This document shows, one piece after another, positions 58,936 to 64,000 of a stretch of DNA of 64,000 nucleotides. Position numbers and translations under genes: made by a program. Location of the stretch: positions 21,603,128 to 21,667,127 of the forward strand of contig CM035156.1 of assembly GCA_020205615.1 (NCBI GenBank), given 5' to 3'. The stretch's first letter is position 1, and the number at the start of each line of letters is the position of its first letter. The notes below the pieces were generated by a model that had not been told where the DNA came from, did not search any database, and saw only the letters and a program-made list of their open reading frames with translations. This DNA is from Panax quinquefolius. Lineage: Eukaryota > Streptophyta > Magnoliopsida > Apiales > Araliaceae.

Positions 58936-60993
58936 GGCTTCAATGGGCTCCGGCGATAATCCGCATCCAGAAATGAAATAATAGCCTCGAAAAGGCCTCA
59001 CAACCTTCAGTAGAGATCGGCTATCGACATAACTCAATCAAGATAAGACCTCCTCTTCTTCCCTACTAATTTCCCAACAGATCCACCCGCTTATTACATC
59101 AACGACTTGCCTTCAAGGTGGTGGAACATTTTGAACAAAGGTACTTGAACTGCTTTGAATCTGACGATTGATAACCTCACGATTTTGACGGCCTTTCTCA
59201 CCACATATCAATCAAGAAGCCACTTTTAATCTTGTTTTCACAAAAATCCTTTAAATTACAACATTCATTAGTGTCACGACCAAAGCAATTTTGATGATAA
59301 CCACAATATTTACGAGGGTCACCATGTCCCGCTTTGTAATTATCACGAGGTGGTTCAAAGAAAGGTCGGTTTCGGATCCGATCCAAAATTATCGACCTCT
59401 CTCTCAGATTCAACTGGGTATAAACCTTATTAACCTTCGGGTAGAACAGTAACGATCACGCTTTGTCGCCACGAAGTTATCAGACTTCTTCAACTACCTT
59501 CCGCCTTTTCGTTGTATCCTCCCTCTTCTCCGATCAACATCGGCCTTGGGAACCTCTACTTCCTTTCGATTGGCTCAAAGAAGGATTCTTCGCATCTATT
59601 CATAGCCTCTTCCACAACAATATAGCCTTCCGCTTTGTCAAAAAGGCTTCGCTAGGCTCTTCTGATGGTGAAACATCGCTTTTTTACTAATTTCTCCGAT
59701 TTAACCAGATCCAAATTTCATTCGAATAATCCAACAAATTGAGATCATTAAGATCGACACCGTCCGACCGCTTCCCTAAACCTCTTTACATATCGCCTAA
59801 AGATTCATCAGTGAATCACGGACTTGTGCTAAAGAACCCAGAAGCTTCCCCTTCTTCTGCTTTCCAAAACGAAAGCATGGAACTTATCACAAAGTTCACC
59901 CACGAGGAGATAGAATCCGATGGTAAAGTCCCCATCCACCGTCTCGCCGCCTTTTCTCAAAGTAGTGACAAAGGTGTGACATTTAGCAGAAGATCAAGAA
60001 AGTCATAGTAATCCATTAATCTACCAAACGCTCGACTATGGTCATAAGGATCTCCCCACCCATCATAGCTCTCCATGCGAGGTAATTTTTTGGTAAAGAT
60101 CTCGCTTTCTCCGGAGAATATCGAGGAAAAAGGGGATGCCTTCTTACCGTAAGTATCTTTCACCGTTGGACCTCACCAATTGTTTTCGAAGTTCTTCAAC
60201 TCTCTAACTGTAAAATCAACACCTTCTGTCAGGATGAGATCTCCTTTCCGGGCGACACTAGGTTTTGGAATGGATCGACCCTTCCCCGCCGATTTTATCG
60301 CCTTTACGGACTTCTTGATTTATTAGGTCGTAAAATTTCATCCTCACGATGAGAACGATCAGTGACGCAGATTCTCCCTTCTAAGCTTCGGCATAATTTC
60401 TCTCGACCGCTTTTTCGCCTTTCATCGCACGATGAATCGATCTAACAACTGCCGCTGCTTCTTTCGAGGTCAAGGCGCTCGCTTCTCGATCTCCTCCTAC
60501 CGTAAGAATGATCCCCGACACATGCATAGAATGTTCCGGCCCTTACCCTTCCGACGGGTACTTCCTTATGCCTACTTTGTCCTTCTGAATGAAAATGGCT
60601 AGATGCTTCGCCTCTCAACTCATTCACCCAAGCATCCGTTCGGGCTATATCTTCCTTTGTCTTAACAGTAACCTCCAAAGCCTTATCCGCTTCGTCCGCC
60701 ATCCTTGCCAACTTGGTAGCTCTGGCCTCTCGACCACTTCTACGATGAGTGAGTCCCGGTCAGTGAACCGCCTACCCGCTCCGGATTGGGATCACGCCTT
60801 TATCGCATAAAAACTAACTTCCGTCTGCTCCACCACGGATCTTCTGGACGAAGTTCTTCCGAATCGTTTAGAAGCCGTGTTTCACGACCACTTTTAGAAG
60901 GACCCAACCGATCCTTTTATCGAGATACGAGGCGTTGATGAACTAATGTACCATCGCCGCCTCTTCCGGTGTTACATCTCTACTCCTCATCAT
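58936..60993 (-). pseudogene. Element E gag
   Basis: The minus strand begins M-M-R-S-R-D-V-T-P-E-E-A-A-M at 60993. A coiled-coil-like 89-codon frame (60442-60711) follows with 'ARMADEADKALEVTVKTKED'. The gag core is at 60163-59740: 'LPRMESYDGWGDPYDH', then text equivalent to 'FCKMFVTHF' and 'ESLREFIGRFNKEAM' in other frames. Near 59413-59198 'FFEPPRDN', C-G-Y-H-x8-D-T-N-E-C is the usual Tat zinc-binding motif near the Gag C-terminus. Many frameshifts. Confidence 0.8.
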
Positions 60994-61028
60994 TTTTCAA
61001 GCAAATTTAAACAATCAGGATTGAAAAG

Positions 61029-61049
61029 AGCCCTCCTTCTAAATACCAA
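61029..61049 (-). promoter_or_regulatory. Putative primer-binding site of E
   Basis: The minus strand after the 5' LTR reads ttggtatttagaaggaggg. It starts TTGGTAT like the iMet site but then departs; I cannot assign the tRNA. Confidence 0.4.
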
Positions 61050-61723
61050 TGTTAACGCCAAGATCTTTCGTCACGCTCCAATCACCTAAAACGCCCCGAT
61101 CCTCGCAAACGTAAACACAATAAACACCACAAGCTTCGACGGCGGTTCCGCTTTGGGATAGCTTTCAAAGCGTGAGAATCAAGATGTGAATTCACAAGGT
61201 TTATAGAAAAACTGAGGCTATATCACCTAAAGGTATTGATATCAAGAGATAATAATAATTCTCCGAATATCCGATTCTAAATGAAGAAGAGTATGAGAAC
61301 GCACTCTCGGTCGAGACTCCTTTGCCAAGTTATACCCTCCTCGATCGAAATATCGTACCACCCACTACTACCCCGACACATTCCCTTTTCCCGATGGGTT
61401 CTGCCAATCGCATGTAGTTTGTTCATCGCTTTTGATCACCGCTTTACCGCCGAATCGATTATAATCCCATCCACATTAATGCACGGCGTGTTCTTTAGTC
61501 AACCGACATGCTTTTTCATCATTACAGTCAAAGATTGTAGATATTTAAAATGTCTAAACGATTGATCCATCGATTCTAATCTTGGCCTTATAAGTTTGAA
61601 ATGAAAATGATATGATAATTGGGCTTAATGATTTTTATAATTCAATAATAAAGGCCCAATAGAATAAAAAAATAATAGTTCAATATATTTGGCCCAAAGT
61701 GATAAAATATCACGCACCCAACA
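61050..61723 (-). repeat. 5' LTR of element E
   Basis: 674 bp, TGTTAACGCC ... GCACCCAACA on the plus strand, colinear with 50589-51259. Differences are small patches, e.g. 'gactacggttccggttgggat' in one copy against a 'gacggcggttccgctttggg' form in the other. Confidence 0.92.
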
Positions 61724-63447
61724 AGGGTATTACTAACTATTCCTGTGACGGTGACATCCGTCGAAAGAAATTTTTCAAATAATAATTTCGATAAAATAAT
61801 AAAATTTAAAAAGACCCTTATATAAATATATGATCCCATCAAAATCATAAATTAATAATTTATTTTAATTATAAATATATCTAGGGTAATATTATAAAAT
61901 ATGATTCTATTCTCGTTTGTTTTGTCTTGAAATTCAAATCTAATTGAATTTCATCCTTAATTTTTCTCATTGCGTCCAAAAGTTCAAGTGTTGCATTCTC
62001 GAATTGTAATAAAAACTTGTGAAGATTCGCGTTATTGGCTCTAAAGGTATTTTATCATCCTCACAAGTATGATACATTAATTTAATAAGTAGGATACATT
62101 GCATCAAAAAAATATGATATAAACATTAATAAAATACAATAATTTTAATGTAATTAAATTTATGTTCACCGAATAGAAAAATACTCTTTAAATTAATAAA
62201 GTATTAATTTATCGATTAAATAATAACTCTTTAAATTAATAAAATTTTCCAATCTCAACTGTATAAATTAAATTTATATAGATTCTACTGTACATTAATA
62301 TGATATATTACTCGATCCATAAATTGAAAGCATGACGTATTACTGGTAAGGTTTCCCTATGTTTTCATAAGATGTGTACGTGTATTAATATATAGTATAT
62401 AGATTATTTAATAATGGGGTCGCTATTGGTGACTCCTAACATTATTACAAGATCTTTTCACGTATTCATATTAGAATCACAATAGCCCATGGTCACAAGT
62501 TTGCACTACAACAAGTAATACCCCCCCAAGTCCCCAACCCAACAATAGAGATTGAAAGCAACAACCCTTTACTTGGCTACTATTTCACCCTCAACTTTAT
62601 TAAGCTATTGCTCCTCTCTGTTTCACTAGGGTTGAGGGTTTATTTTAAATTATTAAATTGTTAGTGACATAGTAATAATATCAAAAAGGTCGTACTATAA
62701 AGAAAATAATCAATCACAAACTGAATTAGTCAACAACCATACTGTGGGAATTAATACTCTGCTACTTTCTTCTTGTAGAGAAATCAAAGTTCACATTAAA
62801 AGAGGTAGTAGTAGGATGGAGTAGCTTTATTTGGAAGAAATCGACCCATTCTCCAACAAAGCCCAAGTGTTTCAAACGATGTCAGGTAACACTAAATTTA
62901 GAGTCCCCAGTTGGCCATTTGACTAGATGATCTTCCCTATATATATATTTTTTAATTTTTTTTTTGTTAAATTGAGAGTATATAAAAGAAAAAAAGGATA
63001 CATAAACTGGGGGCATACCCAGCGAGTCCACTATAGCAGACACATCAAAGACAAATCAGTGATGTTAATGCTATAGTCAAAGACTATAACTGTCAAACCC
63101 TAAGATAAAGATATTTTCAACAATTTACATTTAATAATTTTAAGACAATCTTGGGCATGAACAAAAGTAGTAGAGGGATTGTCTCCATGAGATTGTCGAT
63201 TTTGCTCGTTCTAAATTTTATAAATCATAGTAGCCGAGCAAATGCATATGATGCGAGAAGACATGTAGTCCTTTCGAGTGAAATAGATATGTTAAATGAT
63301 CAGTGATATAGGTATAAGATTGTTCTTAGAATTTCTCAACATGTCACCGTTTGTTTATTTATTCATCAATAAACTAAATTACAAATAATATATGTTTCTA
63401 TTGAAATGACAAAACTTAATATCATATGCTAAAATAATCTGCACAAC

Positions 63448-63500
<53 letters not shown>

Positions 63501-64000
63501 CACCTAATATCTAGAAACTATAGTGTGTTGGTGTACTTGGAAAGCAAATTTATTTTGTATTTCTTGTCATCACTCTTAAGGAAAATGAATGGAAAAAGAA
63601 ACAAAAGGAAAACTTCCACTCCTTTCAAGTACGTAATTGAAATTTATAACAAGACATAAACCTAAGCCAAACATAAAGGCCAAAATAGCATGCATGGGAG
63701 AAAATTGAGAATTGCAACTAAATCTCTTAATTAAACAAATTCATTTGTTTAGATGGTACTACTACTTATTTTTTTAATCTAGAAAACCTGAAAGATTGCT
63801 GTCCACCAATGTCTATAAATTTATTGACCACTTATCTAAAGAAAGGTTCATTGGGGGGCCAATGTAAGTATTTATTTAAGGAATTTCTTTTTCCCCATCA
63901 CATCCTAAATTTTCACTGTGGTAGGTCACGTGCTCATATCTGGCAAGGAGAATTAGGGAATAGAAGGTTTAAGAAGAATGGAATAGAAACTATATATATA
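61724..64000. other. AT-rich flank without recognisable genes
   Basis: About 2.3 kb. No repeat of the window recurs here and no ORF looks coding. Features: (TA)n at 63453-63497, a run of C at 62521-62527, a CACGTG hexamer at 63927-63932 with a TATA-like tatttaag near 63870. Low confidence that it is a promoter of a gene beyond the window. Confidence 0.5.
63453..63497. repeat. (TA)n microsatellite
   Basis: About 22 uninterrupted TA units. Confidence 0.97.

Larger units (their letters stand above)
50589..61723 (-). mobile_element. Element E, Tat-lineage gypsy, complete
   Basis: 11.1 kb on the minus strand with two LTRs of ~0.67 kb, TG...CA ends, gag, PR, RT, RH, a second RNase H, INT, a tandem-repeat block, an antisense ORF region and a PPT. 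Short LTRs with a long internal region, two RNase H domains and an antisense ORF between pol and the 3' LTR identify the Tat (Ogre/Retand-like) branch. Flanks (50584-50588 gtggt; 61724-61728 agggt) give no clean target duplication. Base composition is more GC-rich than its surroundings. Confidence 0.88.

Noticed and set aside
50584..61728. Target-site duplication of element E (gtggt and agggt).
   Set aside because: Only 3 of 5 bases agree; may be a consensus error, but cannot be claimed.
63840..64000. Possible promoter (G-box CACGTG 63927-63932, TATA-like 63870).
   Set aside because: Two short motifs without a gene in view; kept only as a remark.

Overview
The window is repeat-filled plant nuclear DNA, almost certainly from an angiosperm and probably a eudicot. 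It has no bacterial-style genes, CRISPR array, tRNA or rRNA that I could recognise. Almost all of it is LTR retrotransposons stacked inside one another. They carry plant-type primer-binding sites (tRNA-iMet), polypurine tracts, TATA boxes and gag-pol remnants of recognisable plant lineages. One 100-N scaffold gap lies at 33717-33816.

Layout. 1-2481: minus-strand remnant of a Ty3/gypsy element. 2482-3890 and 31293-32450: the two halves of one plus-strand Ty1/copia element, split by about 27 kb of later insertions. Between them lies a tandem complex of gypsy LTRs ('family A', LTR about 4.15 kb, internal region only about 0.32 kb). An autonomous-type chromovirus ('family B', 21321-30672, TSD ATACG) sits inside the last family-A LTR. 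About 8.85 kb of this complex is directly duplicated in tandem (6084-14944 and 14945-23782). 32732-33519: a microsatellite, a foldback element and a Stowaway MITE, then about 200 bp of unassigned DNA up to the gap. 33817-49631: a minus-strand gypsy element ('family C', a relative of B) interrupted by a complete minus-strand Ty1/copia element D (35518-44828). 49632-50588: low-copy-looking DNA with a small inverted-repeat element. 50589-61723: a complete minus-strand Tat-lineage gypsy element E (11.1 kb) with a tandem-repeat block and an apparently spliced antisense ORF. 61724-64000: AT-rich, gene-free flank.

How the parts relate. A and B share LTR architecture (TATA box, leader splice signals, arrays of 39-bp hairpin repeats), PBS and PPT context, so B-type proteins could have mobilised A, which lacks gag-pol. 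In E the antisense ORF lies between pol and the 3' LTR, where extra ORFs are known in Tat and Athila elements.

Main caution. Near-identical repeat copies differ mostly in small patches where one copy reads CAG or CTG. The tRNA primer-binding site itself reads TATCAGAGC in two copies and TATCGAGC in three. This looks like consensus error at CHG-methylated sites rather than evolution. Many of the frameshifts noted below may therefore be artefacts, and some elements called broken may be intact.
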